From positions 18,643,578 to 18,707,577 of the forward strand of contig CM032131.1 in NCBI GenBank assembly GCA_018894105.1: a stretch of DNA of 64,000 bases, read 5' to 3'. Numbering within the stretch: the first letter of the stretch is position 1; each line of letters starts with the position of its first letter. Positions 24,205 through 36,657 of this stretch are shown here, in pieces. The position numbers were made by a program, and so were the translations under genes. Under the pieces are notes generated by a model that saw nothing but the letters and a program-made list of their open reading frames with translations, was not told where the DNA came from and did not search any database. This DNA is from Jacaranda mimosifolia (lineage: Eukaryota; Streptophyta; Magnoliopsida; Lamiales; Bignoniaceae).

Positions 24205-24611
24205 TACTATTATTTATAGCACAACAGTGTAAAACCAATAATTATGCAATTTTGATTTTAATTGTGCAATTTTGGTCAAATTGCAAATTCTTAGAATTTT
24301 GAGTGTTTTAATTCAATTAAAAAAGTATTATTAATTATTGATTATTATCTCTAACCGATAGAGTTGTATCTTATCTATAATTTTGTTTCATTTGAAATTC
24401 AAAATATATTTAATAATATTTCATAATCTTTATTAATGAGTTAGAAGTTTGAGAAATGAATAATTATAAATTAACTGATATGTAAGAGCTCAATTTATCA
24501 AAATCTTTAAAATTTAATTATTTTTATAATAATATTTTTTAGATATGTAAAATATTTTTAGATAAAACTATATACGTAAAATATAAAAAATAATTTAATC
24601 TAGAGAACATT

Positions 24612-27600
24612 TGTAACGCCCTCACTCAGGACAGCACCTGAGTTGAGGCGCCACTCAGTTCAATCTTAAATTGAACCCACAAATCAATCAATAGTTCATA
24701 ATCAAATGTTTCAAGCTTATCAAAAAATTGCAGCGGATTCCAAATTAAACAAACATGTCATAAGACAATAAATTCAAACCTTAAACAATCCTATAACATA
24801 CAGCACATATACTAAATACATACCACAAAATCTCAAATTCAACTTATCAGAAGCAGTGAAATTTCAAACTTAACAAACTCATCAACCCACTAAGTAAATG
24901 CCATGATTCACATTCTTACATAACAAAAAATTTACATTCCTTAAGTCGACCACATCAACATGATATATCATAGCGTCTTGAGTCCATGCTTAGCAATCCG
25001 ATAATTTCCATATATACATTCAACACCTGATCTGTCACATAATATTCATGTCCTACCTGGAGTCCAATCCTTCGCTTAATCCCTGTCTGAGAGAATCAAA
25101 CTAAATGGGGGTAAGTCCAAAGGACTTAGTGAGGGAGAAGAAAATGATAAGACGCAAAGGAAAACTATTAAGATACAACAATCAACAATAAAATTCGGTA
25201 ATAAGTAAGAATTTCTAACATGATCAACAGAGTACATGACACATATGATATCGAACTTGACAGACTGTTGGTCTTTCCGAACTTGACAGACTGTTGGTCT
25301 TTCCGACCTTATTACTCCTAAATCAAATTATAATTTGCAAGCACCGGGCATCAGTACTGTATAAACAAGATTTCCTTATCGCTCCATAGCCGAGCACTCA
25401 GCTCAGCGGGTAACAAGTTGATTATATGGCATTGCCGGTCACATGCCAGATCCCAATCACTCACAGTTCACTACCTCCAGCTACCTGTAAGTCAGGATCA
25501 TAGGTGGGTACTAGCCATAAGACCTATGTCCGTCGGTCCATTTCGCCCGGCCATCTTCCAGACCTAGTCCCTAGGCCCAAACCCCTCGTGGCATCCCTCC
25601 GTGTGAAAACCGCCCATGGCGTTCCATGAGTTGGAAATCGCCCATGGCGTCCCATGGGTTGAAAATATATAATGCCAACAAATAAGAATTTAACCTTTAA
25701 AGCAATAAACACGAGTATAATCAAATAAAGTCTGGAAGAGGTCTAGTATTGAAATTCAGAGGTGCTAATGGGAATAAACTCAAGAGGAGCCCCCACTGGA
25801 CATGCACTATCGACTAGTGTAACTCTTTGCTCTGTAACAGACTCAAGAGGAGCCCCCACTAGACATGCCCTGTCAACTAGTGTGGCTCTTTGCTCTGGAA
25901 TAGACTTAAGAGGAGCCCCCCACTGGACATGCCCTATCAACTATGTGGCTCTTTGCTCTGCCCGGCACATAGTTTTGCATTACTGACCAAACAAGATATT
26001 TAAAAGGGTCAAGATTTTCAACGTTCAATTGCCAATAGGGAAGAATAATTTAACAATTTTGCCAACAAGGCGATCAACAATACACTTGAACGAACAACAT
26101 GTTTATAAGAGACTAACAAGTATAATGACCGGCAAGGCCATTTTAGTATATAAATCCAAGCATTTAGCTGGAATTGACTTTCAAACAGAGTTTACAAGTT
26201 CAGAGAATTTCACAGAGTTCAATTGAAAAACAATTATTTTCAAGAAAATACGAAAAAATGCCAAGTAGTTTAAAATTCAGGAGAACCTCACAGGGTTCGA
26301 TAATCAAGCAACATTAATCAAGACAAATATCAAATCAGCAGAACCTAATGGGTTCAACGTTAGATACGGAATAAGCTCATACAAGCGATAACCATTAGCA
26401 GATCCCTCACAGGAGTAAAAATAATGAGCGGAATACGATAATCAAATCAATACGACCCTCACAAGGGTTTATCAATAAAATTGATAGGTACAAGAGTGCC
26501 AGAGTGGCGGATCATCACCTTAAAAGTCCCAGAAAGCAACCACAATCGGCAGTCTATTGATCTGTGGGACCTACTCCTTCGTCACCTACCAAAGGGATAA
26601 GTTCACAATCAAATCTTCTAAATCTTAACTATAAATATAATGAATGTCATTATCAAACTTAAGGGTATTCTGATATAGTCCTGATAATTCTTAGATATTT
26701 AAACAGTCCATGACCTTGTTTCCCAATTGACTTAAAATTCTGAGTACATAACCTAAACCCAACATTGATTATGATTTCTGAATCATATTTCTTAATACAC
26801 TTAAATACTTATCACGTTCCTCAATTACTCTAACTGTTCAGTCATAATTCTCAATTTTCATGTTACACTCAAATTTTCAAGGTAGTCACCTATCATAGTC
26901 CTTAACTTAGCAAGCCGATAAACTAGTTGTTAAAATCTTATTTAAGGCCTCAACAACAATCTGATAATTCATCCGAGTCAATTAAATTTAATACCATATT
27001 AATTACAAGATTAATCTATAACCTTAGGCTAAATTGTGGTTTAACTTTCTTGGTTCAGGTCACAATCAACTTCATCCGAAAATTCAATTACATTCGATAA
27101 TTTAATCAAATTAAATTCAATAATTAAAATTTTCCCAAATTAGGTCGAACTGGGACCTAATCTCACATCAGAGCTAGTCCAAACGAGTTCAAAATTAAAT
27201 TCCAAGCAAACTACCTAGAAGCTGCCGACACGCGCCGCCATCGGACCGCCACACGCCACCGGCGGATGGAAACCAATACCATCATCTTGTACGCCTCAAC
27301 GCCAGGAGCAAAATGCCCCAACCAATTTTTGATTCTGACCACCGTAAACCGATCAATTGGCTGCTTAAAGCGGCGGCCAAACCCTAACCTCTGCCGTCAA
27401 TCACCAACATCAATTTCGCCACCGCTGCGCCTCGAAACCCAAAATGAACTTCACCATCTGACTGCCCACCGCCACACGACCAAAACCTACCTAGTCCCTA
27501 TCTATTTTCACCACCGGAAGTGGCGAAATCACCACCTCCGCCACGAGCTCGCCATCAAGCTTGATTTCCCGGCGATTCTACCGGTGTTTTGGGTAAAACT

Positions 27601-28100
27601 TAGTATGGTTTTTCTCCCTGAGTTGAGAGGAGTCTAACTATGGTTTCGGTTTCAGGTTTCGTGGTTAGTATCCAATGATTCGTCGTCGGGGTGGTTTTGG
27701 GCCTTTTTTGGGAATTTGACAAAAATCTATCCTTAATCCTATATATATAAATATACTTTCCAGCCCTTTCAATTCGGCCCCAAACTTTCTAACCGTCCTA
27801 CTTTTCATCCCAAAATTCTTTAACCGCCTTCATTTTGGTCCCCAGTCTTCAATTGAGTCCTCCAACTTCTACTTCTTACACATTTACCCCCTAATATTCT
27901 TAATTCTAGTCAATTAGGTCCAAATTGGCTTATTTTAAAGTCCTCCAACTTCTAACTTGTCCACATTAATCCCCTAAACTTTTGAAACTTTTGCAATCAA
28001 GTCCTTTTTATTTATTTTTCAAGCCTTAAAATCCAATCAATCAATATCTTAATTTCTAAATCTTTATTTTTTCTAAATACCGAATTTTAGGGATGTTACA
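24612..28100 (-). mobile_element. Solo LTR B, same family as LTR A, 3.49 kb
   Basis: Reverse orientation: the minus-strand 5' end reads TGTAACATCCCTAAAATTCG (from 28100) and the 3' end GGGCGTTACA. Perfect 5-bp target duplications ACATT flank it (24607-24611 and 28101-28105). The TATA box lies about 345 bp in (near 27755), followed by a GC-rich leader (27200-27640) in which the apparent 123-codon frame is not credible as a gene. It contains a 27-bp duplication near 25253-25306, a 63-bp triple repeat and a roughly 30-bp double repeat near 25606-25668. Confidence 0.85.
25778..25966. repeat. 63-bp tandem repeat, three units, inside LTR B
   Basis: Units start at 25778, 25841 and 25904, each with CAAGAGGAGCCCCCACT-like then GGCTCTTTGCTCTG-like sequence. 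Because 63 is a multiple of three, open frames run through on both strands and give repeating peptides. This is a by-product of the repeat length, not evidence of coding. Confidence 0.85.
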
Positions 28101-29229
28101 ACATTTCAAATATAAAAAGTTACTTCCTACAACAACTATAAACTCTGAACTTTATTTTTAAATTATTAATTTAAATCATTTTAGGCTTTTAGTAATATAA
28201 TAGAGAACTCATTTTCAATTATCTGAAATAAGTTCTTTTATGTGGGACATATATGTAGCTGACATAGTTGAAAATTTTTAAAAGCTTGATGAATGACTAC
28301 TTAAATAGCAAATAATATCAGTTTTTATATTTTTCAATATATTTAGTTAAATAATTTTATAATTATATCTCCTACTTTATTTTAATATTTTTACTTATAA
28401 TAATTCATGAAAAATATCTTTACATGGATTAGCAATGTCAGATAAAAAAAGTTTGAAAGAAAGTAAGTATCCATTTAATTATTTATACATATTTATATAT
28501 TTATAAAAGAAACTTATATATGAGAGAGTTATATTTAATTTTAAATTGAATAGTGAAAATTTACTTAGCATTTTATCCATGTACATAATATATGTTATTT
28601 GATAATTTTAAAAATAATAAAACAATTGCATATATAAATAAATATAAATAAATTTTACTTATCATAGTTACATAGAATATTAAGAGATATTTTAGTTTAT
28701 AAAAATTGCATGTTACAAGCTATATACCGAAATAATTATCAAATAATAATCTGATGTAAGTTATTTTCATAGATAAAGTATGAAGAGGTTTAAATATTTA
28801 CTCTAACAAAAAACACTTAACATTTAAAAATCTCAAATGTCATGAAAATTGTTTGCTTACTTATCATATATTTATGTATAAATATATATCTAATTTAAAA
28901 AGTGTATTGAGTTAAATATTATGCTCTACTTTTATTGTCTTAATTCTTTCATTTAATTTTATCATTTTAATTTTTTTTTGTATAATTTATAAACTTAGAG
29001 TTGGCAATTCTTCATATTCCACAACTTATTTAAGTTATCTTCAAACATAATATCTTTAAATTAAAATATTTATATAATTTTATTTAATTAGTAGTAGATT
29101 TTGTTTCTTTAAATACTAAAAATAATTATGATTCATTTTTAATCACTTAAGGTAAAATAAATATTATTACAAAATAAATTATTTTAATATTAAAATTCTT
29201 TTCGGTGCATCGTATCGGGCACGTGCTAG

Positions 29230-30608
29230 TTTAATTTATCACACTTCGTTGATAGATTAATTTAAATATGAGATAAAATATATTTGCTGCTTCCAGTAAC
29301 TAATCAAGCAGTGCTTGTTCAACTCTAATAATTTAATTAATATTGGGACATAGTGAACTGATTGATAGAGTAGAAAAACAAGATTTTTTGAAGAATCTTG
29401 TGATTCACATAGATTCAGGATTAATAACCCGATTTGTTGAAAGAATTATTAAGAATATTAGATGATCAAATTGTTTGATTTGACAACACCATTATCCTAA
29501 ATTTCCAAGCCTCATAAATTAATTCTACTTCTTTTGATGTTATTCAATTGTACTTTGAGGTTATCATACTACCAATTCGATTTTATTTTTGAATAAAATT
29601 AGTACGTAGCGAAAGTACAGTAATTGCCAATAATTAATTTTAGTTTTTTTATGAGGACAACACTCTACTTTCACCTTTTTTTACTTGTTAGCAACACGTG
29701 CAATTGCATATTTTGTTATCCCATCTAGATAACTTACAATAACAGTATAAAAAATTACTTAGGAACACAAGTATAAACTATACTATTTTAATATTATTAT
29801 GCATGATACTTGTATTTTCTTTAAACTGTGCAAAAATGGTTGACTATATTTTTAATTTATATTTATAATCAACTTAGAAATACCAATTTAACAATAATTA
29901 ATACTTTTAGAAATTAATTTTTATGATATTCATGAATAATATTTGCAAATATTTTGAAGTGTAGGCTTGACATAATATTATAAATAAATATTAATTACAA
30001 CACAGTATTATTCAATAAATATTGCACATAATTCGTATAATATATATAATAATTGCTTCATTTTATTTTTCTTTAATTTATGCACACATACTCATATCGA
30101 ACGAACTACGCACTCAAAATCCCTTATGGTTCGAATTCGAACCTTAATCTTATAGGTGTGAAGATAATATCACGTGATATGCGAGAACAAGTGGGAGTCA
30201 ATATTTGTAAAGGCAATCCACAATTGCATACCACATAATATGAGAGAACGAGCAATTGAAAGATCTTTTCTCTCTTGAAGTGATTTCTTTATACAGAACA
30301 GGCCCTAAGAGGAAAAAGGCAGGATTTTTAGTGAAACTAATGAGAACCCCTCCCACCAGCTCTTTAGTCCAAATCAACAAGTTGTATACCCAACAAAGCA
30401 AGACTTGGAGAAGTGCAATGCAGATGAGAAAGAGAAAAATAAAATGTTTCATTTATTCTAGCCTCATTAGAGATTCAAACTTTCAGTTTTTCAGTACACA
30501 TAATATAGCAGACGGCATATTTTTAGTTAACATTTTCGAAATAATACATTGTTTCCAAAGCAGCAGCACAAACTGAGCAATATTGAAGCCAGTATAGACT
30601 ATAGAGCA
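29230..30608. other. AT-rich intergenic sequence 3' of the DAHP synthase gene
   Basis: No gene or clear transposon end. The last few hundred bases next to 30609 would include the 3' untranslated region and polyadenylation region of the minus-strand gene. Confidence 0.5.
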
Positions 30609-33600
30609 CTAATACCCCAATGCGCTTCGAAACCCAAGCCTCCTCTTTCTAAGGCGCTCTGCAATAATAAATGCAAGCTCGAGAGATTGAGAGGCATTGA
30701 GCCTAGGATCACAGTGGGTGTGGTAGCGGGAGCTCAGGTCATCGAATGTTACAGTCCGTGATCCTCCAATGCATTCTGTAACATTTTGTCCTGTCATCTC
30801 CAAATGCACTCCTCCTGGGTGACTGCTTTCTTGCTCATGTACATCAAAGAAAGCTCTCACTTCCGCCTGATGCAATAGCATAATTAATACAAGAATAAGA
30901 TGCATAGGCAGTTTATTAACATGTTAACTGCAATCATTATATTTTGTTTATGGTGCAAATGTAGTCTTGGCATCTATTCTCACCAACTTAAGCAATTCAA
31001 TAGAGAAAATCTTCAGGGCCCCCACAAATTATCATGAGACGCCAGGGAGGAATGGGTCAAGAAAATATCCAACTACCACAGGGGTTACTGTCATAACCAA
31101 CTCAATGATAAAGACACACAACAGCAACATTGTATCCATCATTCTATGACCAGTGCTGGACAAGGGGGCTGGCATTTTTGTGTTAGTCTAGAAACCTTAA
31201 CCACAATACTCTTATATCCTACCTGGGATGTCAACTGAGTAAACTTTAGTTTATGGGCGAATGGATGCTAACTTCAAAAGATGCCATTTCTTTTTTTATT
31301 CTTAGCTCTTTTTGCATCAGGAAAAGTGCATCTTTTCCATCATTGAAACAAAAACCTACATTAATAGTTTCTTATGCAATGCCTGAAAGAAGCAGATTTT
31401 AGATTGTAAATAATGTTTCATGCAATTAGCATACTCTTTAAGTTATAATACTGATGCCCAAGTAATTTCTTGTGAACGGGTCCTTTTAAGCACCCAAGCT
31501 AAAAAGAATGATGAATGCTGCTTCCACGTGTAGTAATGCTGATCAAGCAAATTACCCTGATGGAATCAAAGGGGCGAGTTTTTAGACCACAAGGAGCTTT
31601 GATAGTGTTTCCATGCATAGGATCAGAGACCCAGGTGACAATCTGCCCCGCCCGACGGACCGCCCTGATTAGATGAGGAAGTTTCACCCTCATTTGCTCT
31701 GCCCCCATTCTTGTAATGATGGTGATTCTTCCTGGTTTGTTCTGAGGATTCAAAATCTCAACCAGCTTGACAAGTTCATTGGGATCCATTTTATCACTAA
31801 CCTGAAAGGCAAAAGTTTTTCCATTAGCAGCAGAATACAACTCCTGGTATCACTGCATAAAAGTGACACTATTTCATAAAGAGATTACGAAAGGAAATGA
31901 AATTTTTGAACAATCACCTTAATACCAAGGGGGTTTGCAATTCCCCTCAGGAATTCAACATGGGATCCATCTAATTGTCTCGTCCTTTCTCCAACCCAAA
32001 GGAAATGGGCAGAGCAATCATAATATTGGCCAGAAGTGGAATCAAGTCGAGTGAGTGATTGCTCATAAGGCAAGAGCAAGCACTCATGGGACGTCCAAAA
32101 CTCAGTGGTTTTCATGGCAGGATGATCCATTGTAAGTCCAGCAGCTTGCATAAATCCTAGGGCCTCGTCAACTCGGTGTGCTAGTTCACGGTACCTGTAT
32201 TGCGATCAAACTAATCCTATCACTATATAGATTAGTTAATGCGGTATCTTAGCCAGCTAGTAATGTAAAAACCGCAGTCCACTTTAATCATCAAAGTGTG
32301 GAACACAGCACAGGACATAGGTAAATTACAGCAAATGGAAAAACGCCAAATTTGGAATGCAGTCCGTCAAAAAGGTTATTGCAAATGTTAATTATTAAAC
32401 TATCTATTTATTAAGAAAAAGTTTGTCAAAGCAACTTCAAATATAGTAATCACAGCAAGAAAATATTGACTCGGTCAAATGAACAAAGCATTACACATAC
32501 CTATCACCCTGCTCGCTATGTTCTGTGAAATCCAAGTTCCACTGAGTAATCCTCTGCATTGCGGCATATCCTCCAGTTGCAAATGCCCTCAAGAGATTCA
32601 GAGTCGCAGCAGATTGACAGTAGGCCCTGATCATCCTCTCAGGGTCAGGGATCCTGGACTTTGCATCAAATGCATCTCCATTTATGTTGTCTCCTCTGTA
32701 ACTCGGCAACTTCACACCATTCTTCTCCTCCAATGTTTCTGACCTTGGCTTTGCAAACTGACCCGCCATTCTTCCTACCTATTTTGTTTGAGCAAAAATT
32801 TCCAAAAAATGACTTTTTGCGAGTTGATAAATTAAAGGCTTTCACAATTACCGCAGGAAGCACTTGCCTACCTCCCAACTCCAAAATAGTGTAACCAAAG
32901 CATAAAATGTCATTAGGAAGTCTTGATAACAAAAGTCAAGCAATTTTTACTACAAAGCGGCAAAACAAGGAAGACAAATTTCATATTCTCCTGAGACGTG
33001 GAAATTAGCCAGTTAACCGGAATCTAATTTTTACATCAACTAAAATAAAATCACGTGAACAACAAATTGATAAGAAAAGGCACCAAGAATCTAATCTCTT
33101 ATTTCTTAACATGCTCATTGATCATGAATTAGACAGCAAAAGACGCAAGAGGATGTAAAAGTAAGACCTTGATGACAGGCATCTGACCACCAAACATGAG
33201 AACAGCGCCCATTTGGAGGAGGATCCTAAAAGTGTCCCTGATGTTATTCGCATTGAACTCCTTGAAGCTCTCGGCGCAGTCCCCGCCTTGCAGGAGGAAA
33301 GCATTTCCCATGGCAGCCTCAGCCAGGCGTTCCTCCAGGCTGCGGGCCTCTCCGGCGAACACAATCGGAGGAAAAGCGTCAAGGGTCATCAGCACCGATT
33401 CGAGGGCCTCCTGATTTGGGTACTCCGGCAGCTGAAGCGCCTTCTTCAATTTCCAGCTGTCCAATGCCCATTTCTTAGGAGTCGCCTTCGTTTCTACGGT
33501 GGCCGAAGATGCTGATGATGTGGAGGCGGCAGCGGGGACAATGGGGGTTTTCTGATTGAAAGAATCGGCAGCTTGGAAGGCTGAGATGGGTTTGAGGACG

Positions 33601-33692
33601 ACAGAGGAAGGGGCGGCGTGGAGAGGGGATTGGGATTGAGGAACAACGGAAAACTTGTGAGGAAGAAGAGAATTTTGGGCGGTGAGAGCCAT
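30609..33692 (-). CDS. DHS: Class II 3-deoxy-D-arabino-heptulosonate 7-phosphate (DAHP) synthase, plastid
   Basis: Five exons on the minus strand: 33168-33692, 32501-32778, 31918-32194, 31556-31801, 30609-30866, all with GT/AG junctions and consistent phase (1,584 nt, 527 aa). The length is typical of plant DAHP synthases. The enzyme condenses phosphoenolpyruvate and erythrose 4-phosphate, the first step of the shikimate pathway. Residues 1-70 are Ser/Ala-rich with few acids, as in a chloroplast transit peptide. Conserved blocks: [11 protein letters not shown] (Cys139, metal ligand), [12 protein letters not shown] (177-188), [34 protein letters not shown] (His), [18 protein letters not shown] (Glu) and [18 protein letters not shown] (Asp). 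All four metal-binding positions of class II enzymes are present. The start is the only Met that gives a full transit peptide. It appears intact; which paralogue it is cannot be told. Confidence 0.95.
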
Positions 33693-33797
33693 TGGTGACT
33701 TAGGTGTGGAATGAGTAAGGTACCGTTACTATTTGATGAGAAAAAGTAGGTGGTGCGGTGCCTGGAGAAGGGGAGGGAAAGACAACAGAAGAGGGGG

Positions 33798-33804
33798 TTT
33801 TATA
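33798..33804 (-). promoter_or_regulatory. Likely TATA box of the DAHP synthase gene
   Basis: TATAAAA reads on the minus strand about 105 bp upstream of the ATG, which would give a 5' leader of roughly 75 nt. A (TA)n tract lies further upstream (33850-33870). Confidence 0.5.
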
Positions 33805-33871
33805 AAAAACAGGTACTTTGTGTTTGGTGGGATAGGTGAGAATAAGACATATATATATATATATATATAAA

Positions 33872-35290
33872 GAAAAAATGAAAAAGGACGAGGGGGGGTG
33901 GATTGGTTCTCACTTTTCAGGAGAAGGTTGGGTTTGAGGGTGAATGTGGCATGTGGGAGTCCAGAGGTAGACGCGGTGGGAGTAGAGGAAGAAAATGGTG
34001 GCGGGCAGGCCGGTGTTAGGAGGTTGTTGGTGGAAGTAGTTGAGGGCTATTTTGGTAATTAAATATATTTAAATTGATGAATAATCAAATGCTGAGGTTT
34101 TGCAAAAACTCCCCACGTGTAAAATGGTAGGAAACACTCACCTCCATGTGTTATTCGGGATTTTCACATCTTATTCAATTTATTTTATTAATATTATGCA
34201 ATCATCTTGTATTATGCCAAGTGTTCTTTTATTTTTAACAAACAAAACAAAGTAAAACTCAAATAATTATCATTTTTTAGATCAAATACCCTGAATATCA
34301 TTTTCTTATTTATTTAATTATTTAACATATAATTTTATTTAATCTCCCCCATATTTTATGATAATATTTTTTATTTATATTTTAATGCCCACATATTAAT
34401 CAATTAAATTATAGTAATTCTAAAACTTACAATTACTAATTATTTTTAAAATTAACACAAAAATATTAATCCTTATTAAAAATTTTAAAAAATAAATCAA
34501 AATATAAAAATTAAATAACACAACAATTCTCTTTCAAATATGTATTCAGAATATTATGAATATTTATGTATATATATACGTGTATTACACACACACACAT
34601 ACATATATCTATATCTCACTCTTTTCCAACCAAAAAAAAAAAAAGGAATACGTGCATATGGATACATAAAAATTCGGCGGCCACCGCCAGGCGATTGGAT
34701 CTGCCATGACCGGGCAGGCCGCTAGCCGCCAACCTAGCCAACCGAGTGCTGGCCATGGTCAGCTCAGCTACGGCCGAGGCTAGGGTCCCTGGCTAGCGAG
34801 GCCGATTTTGTTTTGTTGGTGTGGGGGGGGGGGGGGGGTGTGGGTTGTTATGGGGGAAGAAAAAGTTCTTCTTCCTGTTTTGTTTTTGTCATTTTATTTT
34901 TAATTTTTGTTTATTTTATTTTTAGATAATATATAAAATTGATTAAGTTATTGTACATATATTTGTTATTTTAATCTTATTAAGTATATATTTAAAATTA
35001 TTAAATTATATTATTAAAAAATGATAACTTCAAAATTTTATTTTTAAATTTTTTATTTAATTTATATTTGGTCATTAAATAAATTAATTTAAATATGTTT
35101 GTTTTAACATTATTGAGGATATCAATTAAAATTATCCTGTTAGGATGATAGATTTAAATTTTATTTTAAATTTTTATCTTAATTAACAAATAAATTCAAT
35201 TAAATCTAATTATATATTTTACATATGTTTATTATTTAATATTATAGAATATGTAATATCATAACAATTCAAGATTTTAATTTTAGGGTA
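33872..35290. other. Intergenic region with GC-rich island (34670-34810)
   Basis: Mostly AT-rich. A GC-rich block at about 34670-34810 (GGCGGCCACCGCCAGGCGAT at its start) stands out from the surroundings and ends near a run of about 17 G (34822-34840). It resembles the GC-rich cores seen inside other elements here (37740-37940, 42200-42480), but no terminal inverted repeats could be found around it. No gene is recognised. Confidence 0.4.
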
Positions 35291-35298
35291 TCCTGTAG

Positions 35299-36110
35299 CA
35301 AGTAGAAGTTGTCCATGCGCCTCAACCTCCTGCTAGTGGGAAGTTTGTGCCAACTCCAACCCAGGGTACACAGCCAACAATACCTTCTAGTGGAACCAAT
35401 GCCAATCCTTTAGATCTTTTTCCACAGGTAAGAATTTATCCTGAGATATCAGTTATCAATCACTTTATCAAAGAACAAAAGAAATATTCCTTGATAAAAG
35501 CAAAAATGAAATATTAATTGGTCTTTTCTTTTTTGGAGCCATGGTCTTCCAAACATGATTCCGAATGCAAGTGTTAGCACCTTAGATTTTCTTCGCAATA
35601 GTCAACAAATTCTAAACATGGTTTTCTATCAGAAAGCATAGTGATTTCATATCTTCTTCTTACTAATTTATTTATTTATATAAAGAATTTCCTCAGTTTC
35701 AAGCCTTGCAAGCCCTCAAATCTTATAGCTCTTTATGTCACAAAGCAATTTACTTGCTTATCTTTTAGGTGTTAATATTAAGTTTTCCTTGTAAAATTTC
35801 ATTTCTCTATCCGCATCCTATGCTTCAATAGCTGGGAAATCAAAATCCACAGCTAGTACGATTCAGTCAAGAGTATCAGGCTGGTTTCCTATGTCTAATA
35901 AATGAACCTGTTGACTGAAAAGGGTGAGAAGTTGGAATTTTCAAATCATATTCCATTGGTTCTTTTGATTACATCTTATGAATATTTTTTGAAGAACTAG
36001 TTTGACAATAATGTTGACATATTAAGGGCAACTTGCTGAAGCAATGTCGCAAGCTGTGACATTTACACCAGAAGAGTGAGCAGCAATTGAGTGCATAAGT
36101 TCTTCTTTCT
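35299..36110 (+). pseudogene. RAD23 ubiquitin-receptor gene fragment, degenerate, introns retained
   Basis: Exon remnants in the order of plant RAD23: a Pro/Gln-rich linker ending in SSGTNANPLDLFPQ (to 35427, followed by a GTAAG donor); GLPNMIPNASVSTLDFLRNS (about 35543-35602); FQALQALKS (about 35698); LGNQNPQLVRFSQEYQAGF and CLINEPVD (35832-35915); and GQLAEAMSQAVTFTPEE (36030-36080). They correspond to the linker and the XPC-binding (STI1-like) domain. The N-terminal ubiquitin-like domain, first UBA and C-terminal UBA are not found. Stops follow LINEPVD and TPEE. Intact RAD23 carries ubiquitinated proteins to the proteasome; this copy cannot. Retained introns argue for a segmental copy rather than a retrocopy. 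Confidence 0.8.
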
Positions 36111-36257
36111 CCATTGTGGCTCATTATGTTTAGGAAAAATGTATTTGGAGTAGAATATGGCAAGTCGAGAAGACAGTGAATTAAAGTCTTATAAATATTG
36201 CTAGTATTTTGACTTGTAGATTGATCCGAGGGTTGGTGAATCATGCCCTTCAGACAT

Positions 36258-36657
36258 AAGTAGCTTTCGAAAGAGTGCATCTTATAGCAAGTGAGAGGTG
36301 AGAGGAGCAAATAAAGATGCTCAAAGCTAGGAGGGTGAAAAAAGGAAGTATTATTGCAAAAGGGAGCCACTGGCTTCTTCATCAGAGTATTCCGCCGGCT
36401 CATGTTCATATGGAAGCTTCACCATTCATGAGAGGATCCCCATCAAGAATGTGAGTAAGCAAATAAATCAATCTTATTCATTTTTTTTTTTTTTGGGGTA
36501 ATTAAGGATGTCATATGCAAACTTAATTATATCTTAATATATTGTTAATATTTGCTTTGTAGGGTAATAGAGATGAGGAACCCCACAGAGGCGATCAAGT
36601 AGAATCATCATCATCATCAGGTCACTTTTCTGATAGTTTGGGAGTAACATTTAGTTA
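36258..36657 (+). pseudogene. Unrecognised exon-like pair, possibly a gene fragment
   Basis: A coding-like stretch reads EEQIKMLKARRVKKGSIIAK, then GSHWLLHQSIPPAHVHMEAS, then PFMRGSPSRM, up to about 36450, with upstream stops. After an AT-rich gap ending in a TTTGTAG acceptor-like site (36562) comes NRDEEPHRGDQVESSSSSGH then FSDSLGVTFS and a stop at 36655-36657. Composition and the splice-like junctions suggest the last two exons of a gene. I do not recognise the family. It does not match the rest of RAD23, so it may come from a different gene. Confidence 0.4.

Larger units (their letters stand above)
24205..29229 (+). mobile_element. Helitron-like unit 3
   Basis: It follows CTAG of unit 2 with TACTATTATTTATAGCACAA and ends CGGTGCATCGTATCGGGCAC then GTGCTAG^T, a decayed hairpin about 11 nt from the end. 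The sequence after the inserted LTR (28106-28330) aligns with 20120-20350 of unit 1, for example GACATAGTTGAAAATTTTTA in both. The unit is about 1.5 kb without LTR B. No Helitron protein frame is present. Confidence 0.7.

Noticed and set aside
25743..25986. Repeating peptides encoded on both strands in LTR B
   Set aside because: They result from a 63-bp tandem repeat whose length is a multiple of three. There is no start context or homologue.
27266..27637. 123-codon frame as a gene
   Set aside because: It lies in the GC-rich leader of solo LTR B. Composition explains the open frame and no domain is visible.
33122..33515. Overlapping frames on both strands across DAHP synthase exon 1
   Set aside because: These are shadows of the real exon, whose frame, splice sites and family match are clear.
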